This document shows positions 56,079 through 64,000 of a DNA stretch of 64,000 bases, one piece after another. Position numbers and translations under genes: made by a program. Numbering within the stretch: position 1 is the first letter of the stretch; each line of letters opens with the position of its first letter. This stretch comes from Adenophora triphylla var. japonica (taxonomy: Eukaryota > Streptophyta > Magnoliopsida > Asterales > Campanulaceae): assembly GCA_022495995.1 (NCBI GenBank), contig JAFEMH010000980.1:62001-126000 (forward strand), read 5' to 3'. Below the pieces are notes generated by a model, which saw only the letters and a program-made list of their open reading frames with translations, searched no databases and was not told the origin of the DNA.

Positions 56079-57776
56079 CCCCAGGCATTCCATCAATCAG
56101 AGTCAAAATTAAATATTTCATCAGGTTTTTGTATAATTTAGGGGTGGTTTGGTCATTTGTAAAGGAAAAGAAAACTTGTAATACAGACTAATCCTGAAGC
56201 TACCAAACATCAAGGTCATTGGAGTGATTATTATTAATCCACGTATAATAATTAATAAGGAGGGTAATAATAGTACTAATATTAATAATAACGCTTATTC
56301 GGGTTTGGCTACCAAACGAGCCCTTAGTGGTTTTGGCAAAACTGTATCTTGTTGATGTCTAGTTTCTTGCAGTATATTAGAAAATAAATATCAAAAATTT
56401 CTATGTCAATCTATTGGGAATAGGGCTACATAATTAAACCTCAAGAAAAAAAGGATAAACATAAAAAGATATCAGTTGCCAGCTCTTTTCATTGAGATTA
56501 TTATTACGTTTTGCAACCAATTTCAAGTCATGGAATTGGAATTGGAATGGGAATGGGAATGGGAATGGGAAGAACAATTTAAACTCTATGGAACTCGTTT
56601 TGTTCTTCCAATTCGAAATCTAAGGCTTGGAAAAAACATAGTATAAAGGGGCAAACCCCGGTGCGCCAAGCGCTCCCCACCAAGCGGGGGTTGGGAGAGG
56701 GAACCATTTGCTAGAGCCTTCCCCTGACAATTGCCAAGAGGCTGTTCGCCAATGATGGTAATTTGAACTTCTTTTTTTGTAGTCCCTAGGGATTTAGAAA
56801 TGAAAGACGAGCTGACCATATTTATTGATATTTATCAATTCAAAACTTATTAATCCTGCAAGAATATGAGGATTTCTACAAAGAGGGCTTTAGGTTGTTC
56901 TCGAGTTCTGTTCATCATGTTCAAAAAGTTATACTCTATGAATTTACTATACGTAAGGGGCGTAATTGAAATTAGTGATAGTTTTGTAACTGGGCCTCCC
57001 CTGCACTATCACACATGCAAGAATATTTCTTTGGTAGGTTCACCAACTGTGCATAATGTTATCTATCCTACATTTTGCGGGTGGGTTTGAGTAGTACATC
57101 CATCTATCTACATTGTGGAGGACCACAGTTGGGGGCCCCTTGTACATATTTTGGTGAACAAATAGCACAAGAAAAAACATGGTTAGAAAGCAACTTTGTT
57201 TACTGATTTCAGGGTTTTGAAGCATATGTTGGTGTATTGTTGCTTAAAACTGCTGTGGTTGGTGTCATATCCGAGTGGCAGGTGAGAAAAGCTTGCAATA
57301 CCAAAAATATACTCCCTCCGTCCCAAAATGTTTGTCCTATTTGACTTTTTTGTTGAACTTTGACCACAAATTTATGAGAGATTAATCATGTTCATGAAAT
57401 TCTAAAAGTTGTTGTTGATAATATTATTAATGGTGAATCAATAGGAATTTTTAAAATTTCATGAACATAATTAAATTGTCATATATTTGTGGTCAAAGTT
57501 CAACAAAAAAGTCAAATGGGACAAACATTTTGGGACGGAGGGAGTAATATCCTAAGATTGCTGGATTTTTATATTTTGTCACGCTTGAATGAATTTTGAT
57601 TTTTTATTGTGGTATGACAGGTGGTCACTTGTGGGATCCTTCTGATAATTATGGCCGTTGGGAATTTTGCAAACACAGTGCAGACTCTCCTTGCAAAGTC
57701 TCGGTTTAAAGCAAAAATGAAGAGAGGCAAAAGCAGGCTAGATCTAACTCCGGGATCAGATGCTAAGAACTCTTAA
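50877..57776 (+). CDS. TMEM120: TMEM120/TMPIT-like membrane protein
   Basis: Ten exons: 50877-51119, 51593-51671, 51780-51874, 52939-53043, 53127-53206, 53429-53519, 53781-53888, 55291-55377, 57213-57281, 57621-57776. All junctions are GT-AG; the joined frame is 370 codons, near the family length. An in-frame TAA precedes the ATG. Residues 1-139 are charged and helical (EEVSRVVEQAKELQDSATSL, LVEELSRASFTLREGD, then FLGPINVYANRKDVQLKVKE), matching the N-terminal coiled coil. The rest has about six membrane spans. Family marks are TAYLFLIFPSLLLL, YLYTGLALRENILRVNGSDI, WWIYHHYCAM (about residues 201-210), LKWAIMQGVAMLLQNRYQRQ and GFEAYVGVLLLK. Animal TMEM120A/TACAN sits in the ER or nuclear envelope, binds coenzyme A and affects fat metabolism; the plant role is unknown. 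Introns hold a MITE, two TIR elements, a SINE and another MITE, but the frame is intact. Confidence 0.95.
53541..53714. mobile_element. Worn Stowaway-like MITE in TMEM120-like intron 6
   Basis: Ends CTCCCACCATCCCTTAAATA and GGAATGGGGGAG between TA sites, 174 bp. Confidence 0.6.
54047..55108. mobile_element. PIF/Harbinger-type non-autonomous element in intron 7
   Basis: Ends GGCCCCGTTTGTTTCCAGGA and (reverse) GGCTCCGTTTGTTTCGGGGA, flanked by TAA on both sides (54044-54046, 55109-55111), the 3-bp target typical of PIF/Harbinger. The subterminal parts are packed with TTTTCCGGAAAACG words, about a dozen on the left. The same ends and words mark the element at 60636-63628. The middle is a TAA microsatellite. 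Confidence 0.85.
54331..54913. repeat. Long (TAA)n/(TAAAA) microsatellite inside the Harbinger-type element
   Basis: About 580 bp of TAA repeats with regular AAAATAATAA interruptions. It occupies over half of the host element. Confidence 0.97.
55463..56324. mobile_element. TIR element in intron 8, Harbinger/Tourist-like
   Basis: Left end AGGGCCGTTTGGTTAGG, right end (reverse) AGGGCTCGTTTGGTAGCC; flanks TAA and TAG fit a mutated 3-bp target. Inside, GGATTATTAAT words on the left mirror ATTATTAATCC on the right. It contains a (CT)n(AT)n microsatellite at 55995-56072. No transposase frame. An hAT assignment cannot be excluded. Confidence 0.6.
56640..56762 (+). mobile_element. Au-like SINE, 3' part, in intron 8
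   Basis: It has CCCCGGTGCGCCAAGCGCTC, then CACCAAGCGGGGGTTGGGAG, then AGCCTTCCCCTGACAATTGC and CAAGAGGCTGTTCGCC. These words and their order match what I know of the plant Au SINE body (GGTGCACTAAGCTCCCGC..., AGCCTTACCCTGCA, CAAGAGGCTGTTTCC). The tRNA-like 5' head is missing or too worn to see. Confidence 0.65.
57312..57544. mobile_element. Stowaway MITE in intron 9
   Basis: 233 bp with TA flanks and ends CTCCCTCCGTCCCAAAATGT / ACATTTTGGGACGGAGGGAG; the pairing extends through TTGACTTTTTTGTTGAACTT and its mirror, so most of it is a foldback. Confidence 0.92.
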
Positions 57777-57790
57777 ATGAAAATGTCTTG

Positions 57791-57863
57791 CTCCCTCCCT
57801 CTGTCCCAAGATCAAATTTGATTTTTTTTTCCTTGGTAATTCATTTAGGCACGGAGGGAGAGT
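57791..57863. mobile_element. Very short Stowaway derivative after the TMEM120-like stop
   Basis: CTCCCTCCCTCTGTCCCAAG at one end and GGCACGGAGGGAG at the other within about 73 bp, immediately downstream of the stop codon, so it probably lies in the 3' untranslated region. Confidence 0.6.
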
Positions 57864-58013
57864 AGTATATTGTTGCTTCTAATGGATTCTGTATTTGGAT
57901 TGGATGCGAGGGTTTGATCATTTATTTTTCAACCCATTCGTGCTTGTGCTGCGCTTTTTTTTTTTTTTCCTTTTTATGAAAGTTAGCCGTTGATGGTTTT
58001 GTTTTACGATATA

Positions 58014-58280
58014 CTCCCTCCACCTCATTAATGACTTCACCTTTTGCCATTTTGGGTGTCCCATTTAAAGCTTTACCTTTTCTTTTTTGGCAAAGAATCT
58101 TTACTATTTCACTCACTCATTCTCTCTCCTATTTTACTATTAAACTCACAATATTTTTCAAATTTACTATTTCCTCCACTCATTTTCTCTCCTATTTTAC
58201 TATTACGCTCACAATATTTTCTCCACCCTTAATTTGCGTGTCGAGCCAAAAGGGTGAACTAATTACTGGGACGAAGGGAG
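58014..58280. mobile_element. Stowaway-type MITE
   Basis: 267 bp, TA flanks, ends CTCCCTCCACCTCATTAATG and AATTACTGGGACGAAGGGAG. Inner CTCACTCATTCTCTCTCCTA-like words recur twice, as in the copies at 28174 and 35021. Confidence 0.75.
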
Positions 58281-59285
58281 TAAACATTAGGTTTATCGTT
58301 ACTAAATTATGTTTGAGCAATAAATTTAGATTGATTTAATTTTCCTAATGAAAATTTAAAACTTGTTATTGATAATATTATTGATGGTGTATCAGTAACG
58401 CGTTTTAAGATTTTCATTTGTATAATTAAATCTACCTAAAAAATTTGCTCAAAGTTATTTCGTAGTAACGAAAAAAGTGAGATAAAATAATAAATTTGTT
58501 CGATTTTGACTTGAGTCATTTTTAAAAAAATACAAAAATCGATAAAATAATAAGATAATAATTTTTTTGGGAGACCCCTTTATAATTTTAGTTTCCACGA
58601 TAATCATAAATTAATAATTAATAGAAATTGAAAATATGATTATTACAATTTAGTGAAAATATAACTCTAGTTGTTTGTTTACTTTTAAAGTCTTCATGTC
58701 ATTTATTTACGAGATTTGTTTCAAAATACATTGAATATAACTTCGTTGACATTCAAATCAAAGTTATTATCAAATTTCAATGTCTATCAACTTATTATAT
58801 ACAATGAATTTAATTTATACGGAAAACTAAAATTCATCAGAAAAGCTAAAATTAATCAAATTAACTAAAAATTATTTAAATTAATAATATCAATTTATTG
58901 ATAAATTAATGATATTATTAATTTATAGAGTTTTTATTATAATATGAACAAAGAGATTATGATAATGACAGTTATCTATTATAAATGAAAATGATTTTGA
59001 GCAAGAAAGTGGTACATACTATAAATTAAATTTATTATAATGAGTGACGCAAGTTATAACTCTTAGTTTAATCAATTAAGCTAAGTTTGGTATGCGGTAT
59101 TAATCACCCCGAATAGGATAAATAATATTGATCATTTTTAAAAAGACAAAATTTTGGATGAAACGTGTTCTACGCTTGCTGAGCGTAGAATGTGTTTTAA
59201 AATGTGTGCGGTGACATTTTTGAAAATAAGCGGAACATCGTTAGAAGGTGCGGTGGCATGGTTGAAAATAACTGAAACTCTTAAA
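58281..59285. other. AT-rich intergenic spacer
   Basis: No gene is supported. A perfect-looking hairpin TTCTACGC-TTGCTGA-GCGTAGAA lies at about 59167-59190, just before the tandem array. Confidence 0.5.
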
Positions 59286-59289
59286 TACT

Positions 59290-59870
59290 CATCAGGCACT
59301 TTTCAAAACTGTAAGAGGCATGTTTCAATACTACAGCAGGCGATTTTTAACACTAAAGCAGGCACTTATTTTAGAACTTGAAAAAACTCACCAACACTTG
59401 TTGAATTTGTAAGAGGCATGTTTCAATGCTACAGGGAGCACTTTTTTAACACTAAAGAAGTGCCTGCTTGAATTTTAAAACATGCCGAGTTTTCTTTTTT
59501 TTTTTTTACTAGAGCCAAAAAAAGTGTCTTACGAAAATTCACCAGGCATTTTTGATACTGTAGAAGGCCGTTTTCAATACTACAAAAGGCACTTTTTGAC
59601 ACTACAACAGACATGTGTTTTTTAATTCACTTGACACTTTTCAATATTACAACAGGCATTTTTCAATACTGCAAGAGGCATATTTCAATACTACAACAGA
59701 CACTTTTTAACACTACAACAGACACTATTTTTCAACAATATCACCGCATTATTTAACATTACAACCGATTTAAATGTGTTTATTAGTGTCATATTGCAAC
59801 AGGCACTTTTGTTTATATTGCAACAGGCACTTTATGGTACTATAAAAGGCACTTTCGAAAAACAGGTTCT
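59290..59870. repeat. Degenerate 22-bp tandem array
   Basis: A unit close to AGGCACTTTTCAATACTACA plus two bases recurs at least 14 times, often head to tail at exactly 22 bp, for example from 59530 to 59600 and 59655 to 59725. Copies differ by substitutions (AGGCATGTTTCAATACTACA, AGACACTTTTTAACACTACA). A short non-repeated gap (about 59360-59410 and 59470-59530) splits it. Confidence 0.85.
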
Positions 59871-60168
59871 AGAATAGCTTATCCTAGAACTAGTTTCACA
59901 CAAGAACGACTCTTTTTAAAATAGTGTTTGGTACAAAATATGGCTCTGAATTATTAAAACCCCTCATTAATTATCTCGTTGGAAATTAGGTATTAAAACA
60001 AACTGGAATTATTTTTTTCGGACAATAGTGCCCTCTAATGCGTCTAGTTAAACGGGAGACAATCCCATTTATTTTGGACAATAGTGCCCTCTAATTACAA
60101 ATTATGAAAAAAAAAATGTTGATAAAATGGCACCAAAACTGTTTATAAATATATATATATATAGTATT

Positions 60169-60420
60169 TAGGCAAAATTGCATAAAAAATCACCCAACTA
60201 TTGGCCAATTATGGATTTGATACCCAATCTATTTGTTATTCCATTCTATACATTAAACATTTTTTTTGCATGATGGTCACTCAGGTTAACGGCGTCCAAA
60301 TTTTATCGTTAACTTGTCATGTGAATTGGACATGACAAATTTACTCCTAAATATCCTTCCATGATTTCAAATATTTAAGGTTAAAATAGTGTTTTATTTA
60401 AATAAAGTTGACAAAAGGGG
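60169..60420. mobile_element. Possible solo terminal repeat of a Mutator-like element
   Basis: It starts TAGGCAAAATTGCATAAAAA and contains CCCAACTATTGGCCAATTAT and a TAACGGCGTCCAAATTTTAT-like run, resembling in style the GGGCAAATTGCATTTTAG ends at 21403 and 24880. I see no partner end or target duplication. Confidence 0.35.
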
Positions 60421-60607
60421 TAAGTTAGTTAACTTTCTTAAGGGACTTAACTATTTAAATAAAAAGCTTACTTCAGCACAGATAGCAAAAGCAGTTTCAG
60501 ACATACATAGAAGCTGCTGCTGGTGCATTAGTGTTACAACATTATCATAGTTAAAGAATGGAGCACCCTACTCCAAATACGATTTTATTAAACCCAAATT
60601 CTCTAAC

Positions 60608-60635
60608 GACATCCAAGATTGTTACAAGAAACTAA
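60608..60635. repeat. Outer left arm of a foldback element, left of the Harbinger insertion
   Basis: GACATCCAAGATTGTTACAA pairs with the reverse complement of the window end (63965-64000). It continues, across the inserted element, with TAACGAGAGTTAACTTC at 63629. The empty site would read GAAACTAACGAGAG. The arm may start further left. Confidence 0.7.
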
Positions 60636-63628
60636 GGCTCCGTTTGTTTCGCGTAAAATGTTTTCCGGAAAATGATTTCCTGCAAAATGTTTTCCGGAAA
60701 ATGAAAATGTTTTCCGAAAAATGTCATGAACTTGTTTTCTGTTGTTTGGTAAATATTTGGAAAATGTTTTCCGGAAAACATTTTTTTGGTGTTTGGTAAT
60801 TGTAATTCATCACCCATAAGTTATCAACCAAAATGAAATCAATAGACACAAAATTTTAAAAAATAATACTAATTAATATTAATGAACAAGAAAAATTATA
60901 AACCAAAATGAAATAAATAGACACAAAAGTAGTCTGAATCATCCAAATAAACAAACGATATTTCACCCAAGTCAATTGTTTTTTTAAGACATAACTGAAG
61001 CAGTTGCACCCAAGTCAATTATTTTTTTAGACAAAAGTAGTCTGAATCATCCAAAAAACATGCCTAGAATCAAACCCAGAATAGAAAAATTAGTATCCTT
61101 GCCACTCTTTGGTCATGAATTTTTCAATCCACTTCCTTTTAAGATTGTCACTCTTGATCATGAATCCTTGAGTCAAAGTGATATTGGCACTCAAGTGGTC
61201 AAAGACACTACCCAAAAATTCTTCATCAAAACCTTCGACTTTCATTACCTCTCTATAAAGATCTTCGAGGTTCACTTTATCATCCGAAAGCTTTTTTATA
61301 GCATTTGCAACCTCCCCTATTTGTCCCGCTAATAACTCAATTGATAAATCTCCATCCTCACGGGGCCTTTTTCGATGAGACCTTGACTTTGACGATGGTC
61401 CACTTGCTTCTTTTTGTTTTGTCACCTCTTCAAAGTTATTATCTTCAACATCTTGTGCATCTTGTGCCGAGCTATTCCCGATACTAGCTTCCAAATCAAT
61501 GTCATTGAACGACTTTGCAAAACAACCGGTAGCCATATCTTTCCCCACAACCATTGTCATCGCATCAAACATTTCAATCTTCTTGTTCAAGAACTTGCCG
61601 TGCTTAGGATGTGCCTATTTAAAATACCAACAAAGTTAGAAACAAGTAACCACAATTTTGGGACGCCCAAAAATGAATTAGTGGTGTTGTCCAGTATTGA
61701 GCATCACTAATGATCCAATGGTCCTGAAATGATAGAGCTAATGGAAAAATCTAAACTGTTGAATTGCAAATGGTACAGAATGATGCTCAAACAACAAGTT
61801 CTAGTTTTGTCCTTGAAAATCAACATGTTTTGTGCTAAACAGAATGATGCTCAATACTGGACAACACCAACAATGTTAGAAACAAACTGTACACTATATC
61901 AAGACATGTTCATTACTATGTTGAATCATTACTATGTTGAATCAAGACATATCACACACAGCACAAAACATATTCATTACTATGTTGAATCAAGACATGT
62001 ATATTGTGGTAGTAAATAAGTATGCAAGATAACATCAGAACAATTTCATAGGGTGTGACTGAATCTTGCTGTTGGGGCAAAAAAGGGTAGTATTTGGATG
62101 AATATTTGGTCATTTTATTGTGTTCATAAAGGAGATAAAGTATCATAAAGGGCCAAATTAAATTAAAGGTAATAAAGTAAATAATTGTATAAAATTATTT
62201 GCTGTCTGATGATATTACTTTGAAAGATATCAAAGTAGCATAAGTATTATCATTTGTCTCTGCAAACCAATCCATCCATTTAATTACCATTTGCCAAAAA
62301 TTCATAAGCAGTGGCCGAGAGCTTTAAAGATTTGACCATATCCCCCTATTTTGTGCTCGACAGATGATATGGTTTTGAGCTCGAAAACTCTCGTGGATGG
62401 ACTCGGAACCGAGCTCTTCTTGCAGGAGCAATTCCGAGTCCATAAAAGAAATATACCAAATAATGTAGAGTAACTTATGACAGACAACCCCAGCCATAAA
62501 CAAGACCATATGACAGACAATGTAAACTTTTATTAAAGTAATTTTTTCATCATACTGCAATATAAGTAGGTGCAATTTTGGGTCAAGGGAGTTCTTAGAA
62601 TTTCTTGCCAAACATGTCCTAACTCCGCCGAGCCCTGAACAATTACATAAAACTACAAGCCAAACAAAGCATCCCTACCACAAAACTGAGATGTTAACCA
62701 ATCACATTACCCGTTATTAGATGATGTAATCAGACCAATCGGAGATGAATGATGTATGGCAATAAGCAATAAGTTTTCACACATCAAATAAAATTACACA
62801 ACAGTAAGAGCCTGCTAGAACAAAACTGAAAAATACAGAAAATAACAATAATCACTACAGAAAAAACATAGAAAAACAATAATCACTGTCTTCAATTCAT
62901 CACCCATAAGTTATCAATATATTAATTGCAGCAAAACTGAAAAAATAGATCTACAAAACCCCATAAAATCGCAATATGAGGAGAGATCAGATTGAACATG
63001 AAACAAGTAGCAGCAAAACTGAAAAAATAGTAAAGTCCAAAATAGGTTGTTACCTTTCTAGTTCCTGCTCTTAGCGAATTGATTGCTCAGAATATAGATC
63101 TACAAAACCCAATAAAATCGCAATATGAGGAGAGATCAAAACCCCATAAAATTGCAAGATGAGAGAGATCAAAACCCTTAAATTCGGGTCGATTATACTC
63201 TCAAACCCTAATAGATTTGAAAAAAAAAACAACTAAGAAGAGAAGAAAAATCGTTACATGAATGAGACTAGAAAGAATCAAATCCGCTTCGATTATACTC
63301 TCAAGCCCTAAGAGAGAATCAGATCTCAAGCCCTAAGAAGGAGAAGAAGAGAAGAAGAGAAGAAGGGAAGAAGAGAAGAAAATGCGTTACCTGGTGGAGA
63401 CGAGAAGAGAGAACCAGAGCTCTGAAGGCGATCGTAATTTCATGGGTTGATTTTCCGTAAAATGAATTACCGAGGTATAACTCAGTAAATCAAAATACGG
63501 AGGAAAACACAAGTTTTTCAGTTGACCGTAAAATATTTTGTTTTGACTTTTTTTACTTGTCGTTACCAAACACCGGAAAGTCCGTAAAATATTTTCCGGA
63601 AAACATTTTACGGCAAACAAACGGAGCC
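60636..63628 (-). mobile_element. PIF/Harbinger derivative with Myb/SANT-like ORF remnant
   Basis: 2,993 bp with ends GGCTCCGTTTGTTTCGCG and (reverse) GGCTCCGTTTGTTTGCCG, continuing CGTAAAATGTTTTCCGGAAA on both sides, flanked by TAA (60633-60635 and 63629-63631). It holds the tail of the second Harbinger protein on the minus strand but no recognisable DDE transposase. Repeats inside: AAAATCGCAATATGAGGAGA at about 62967 and 63115. The left border with its TTTTCCGGAAAA words is the same family as 54047-55108. Confidence 0.88.
61090..61614 (-). pseudogene. Myb/SANT-like Harbinger accessory protein, C-terminal exon
   Basis: A 174-codon minus frame follows an acceptor TTTAAATAG at 61615-61623. 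It opens AHPKHGKFLNKKIEMFDAM, passes an acidic and serine-rich stretch with SHRKRPREDGD, and ends with IGEVANAIKKLSDDKVNLED, FLGSVFDHLSANITLTQGFM and RKWIEKFM. This is the C-terminal half of plant L10-interacting/Myb_DNA-bind_3-type proteins, which in PIF/Harbinger elements assist the transposase by binding DNA. I cannot find the N-terminal trihelix/Myb domain upstream (61624-63400), so the gene is partial. A domesticated host gene of this family is the alternative, but the flanking Harbinger ends argue for the transposon. Confidence 0.78.
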
Positions 63629-64000
63629 TAACGAGAGTTAACTTCAACAACGCCAAATAGCAAACAATTCTAAATTCGGGATGAATGGAGGTTGAAATCG
63701 AGGCTAATAGAGCATACATATTCAAATGTTGATGGCTTCCCACATTTTAAAAGATAGAGAGCCCGATTGAGCTCTTGAAACTCCATTTAGTTAGCCCTCA
63801 TCAAATTGCTTGAACCATAGCTCAATTTGGGATCTCTATCTAGTAAAATGTTGGATGCCATCCACAATTGAAGATTTACCCTCTATTAGCCTTGATTTCA
63901 GCCTCTCTTCTCCCCAATTTTAAGAACCATTTGCTATTTGGGGGTGTTGAAGCTAACTCTCGTTAGATTTCGTTAGCTTTTTATAACAATTTTGAATGTC
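63629..64000. repeat. Foldback element, main hairpin, running to the window end
   Basis: The sequence is one long imperfect palindrome centred near 63795. TAACGAGAGTTAACTTCAAC at 63629 pairs with GAAGCTAACTCTCGTTA ending at 63966; GTTGATGGCTTCCCACATTT pairs with AATGTTGGATGCCATCCACA; AGATAGAGAGCCC pairs with GGGATCTCTATCT. Arms are about 160 bp here plus the piece left of the Harbinger insertion. No frame in it is supported as a gene. Confidence 0.85.

Noticed and set aside
55378..57212. Possible alternative exons in TMEM120-like intron 8
   Set aside because: Open frames there lie in the TIR element or the SINE, and exons 8 and 9 join in phase with the family sequence, so no extra exon is needed.
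59290..59870. Regularly repeated units that could suggest a CRISPR array
   Set aside because: Units are contiguous and degenerate with no unique spacers, there are no cas genes, and the DNA is a plant nuclear genome.
61729..62019. Plus-strand ORF inside the Harbinger element with repeated HYYVESRH
   Set aside because: It arises from a short local direct repeat (CATTACTATGTTGAATCAAG) and has no family features.

Overview
This window looks like nuclear DNA of a flowering plant, most likely a eudicot. Its genes are split by short GT-AG introns, it is AT-rich, and it is packed with plant-specific repeats: Ty1/copia and Ty3/gypsy (Tat-type) LTR retrotransposons, Stowaway MITEs with CTCCCTCCGTCCC ends, Mutator-like and PIF/Harbinger DNA transposons, RTE-type LINE tails and an Au-like SINE. 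I cannot name the species. No rRNA, tRNA, organelle or bacterial-type operon structure is visible.

Layout. Positions 1-13910 are layered, mostly broken LTR retrotransposons: a Tat-type gypsy integrase end and 3' LTR on the plus strand (1-2956), joined directly to a minus-strand gag-pol of the same family (2957-8216); then decayed copia pol, a copia gag start, and the 5' part of another gypsy element (11360-13730). Positions 13911-20477 are a nearly complete copia element with both LTRs. A short tandem-repeat stretch follows, then a 3.5-kb Mutator-like element with a perfect 9-bp target duplication (21403-24880).

Host genes. Four look real: (1) a small secreted S-protein homolog (25760-26158, +); (2) a six-exon VAN3-binding/FORKED-like gene with a PH-like C terminus (29536-31416, +); (3) a four-exon plastid-targeted membrane zinc-ribbon gene (31772-37222, -), whose last exon carries a one-base slip in an A6 run; (4) a ten-exon TMEM120/TMPIT-like membrane protein gene (50877-57776, +). 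They show no functional linkage. Genes 2 and 3 are tail to tail. Introns of genes 2 to 4 have collected MITEs, LINE tails, a SINE and a long TAA microsatellite.

Between genes 3 and 4 lie a 5'-truncated RTE LINE with a 17-bp target duplication (37812-38485) and an 8.5-kb decayed minus-strand copia element (41475-49931) that holds a solo LTR of a third copia family. The right end (60636-63628) is a PIF/Harbinger derivative carrying the tail of a Myb/SANT-like ORF, inserted into the arm of a long foldback element that runs off the window.

I did not find a convincing new multi-gene system. The most interesting structures are the spliceable antisense coiled-coil ORF in the Tat element, repeated CG-NN-CG dyads upstream of the TATA box in three different copia LTR families, the opposed Tat elements joined exactly at an LTR end, and a 22-bp degenerate tandem array near 59.3-59.9 kb. 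All alignments and counts were done by eye.
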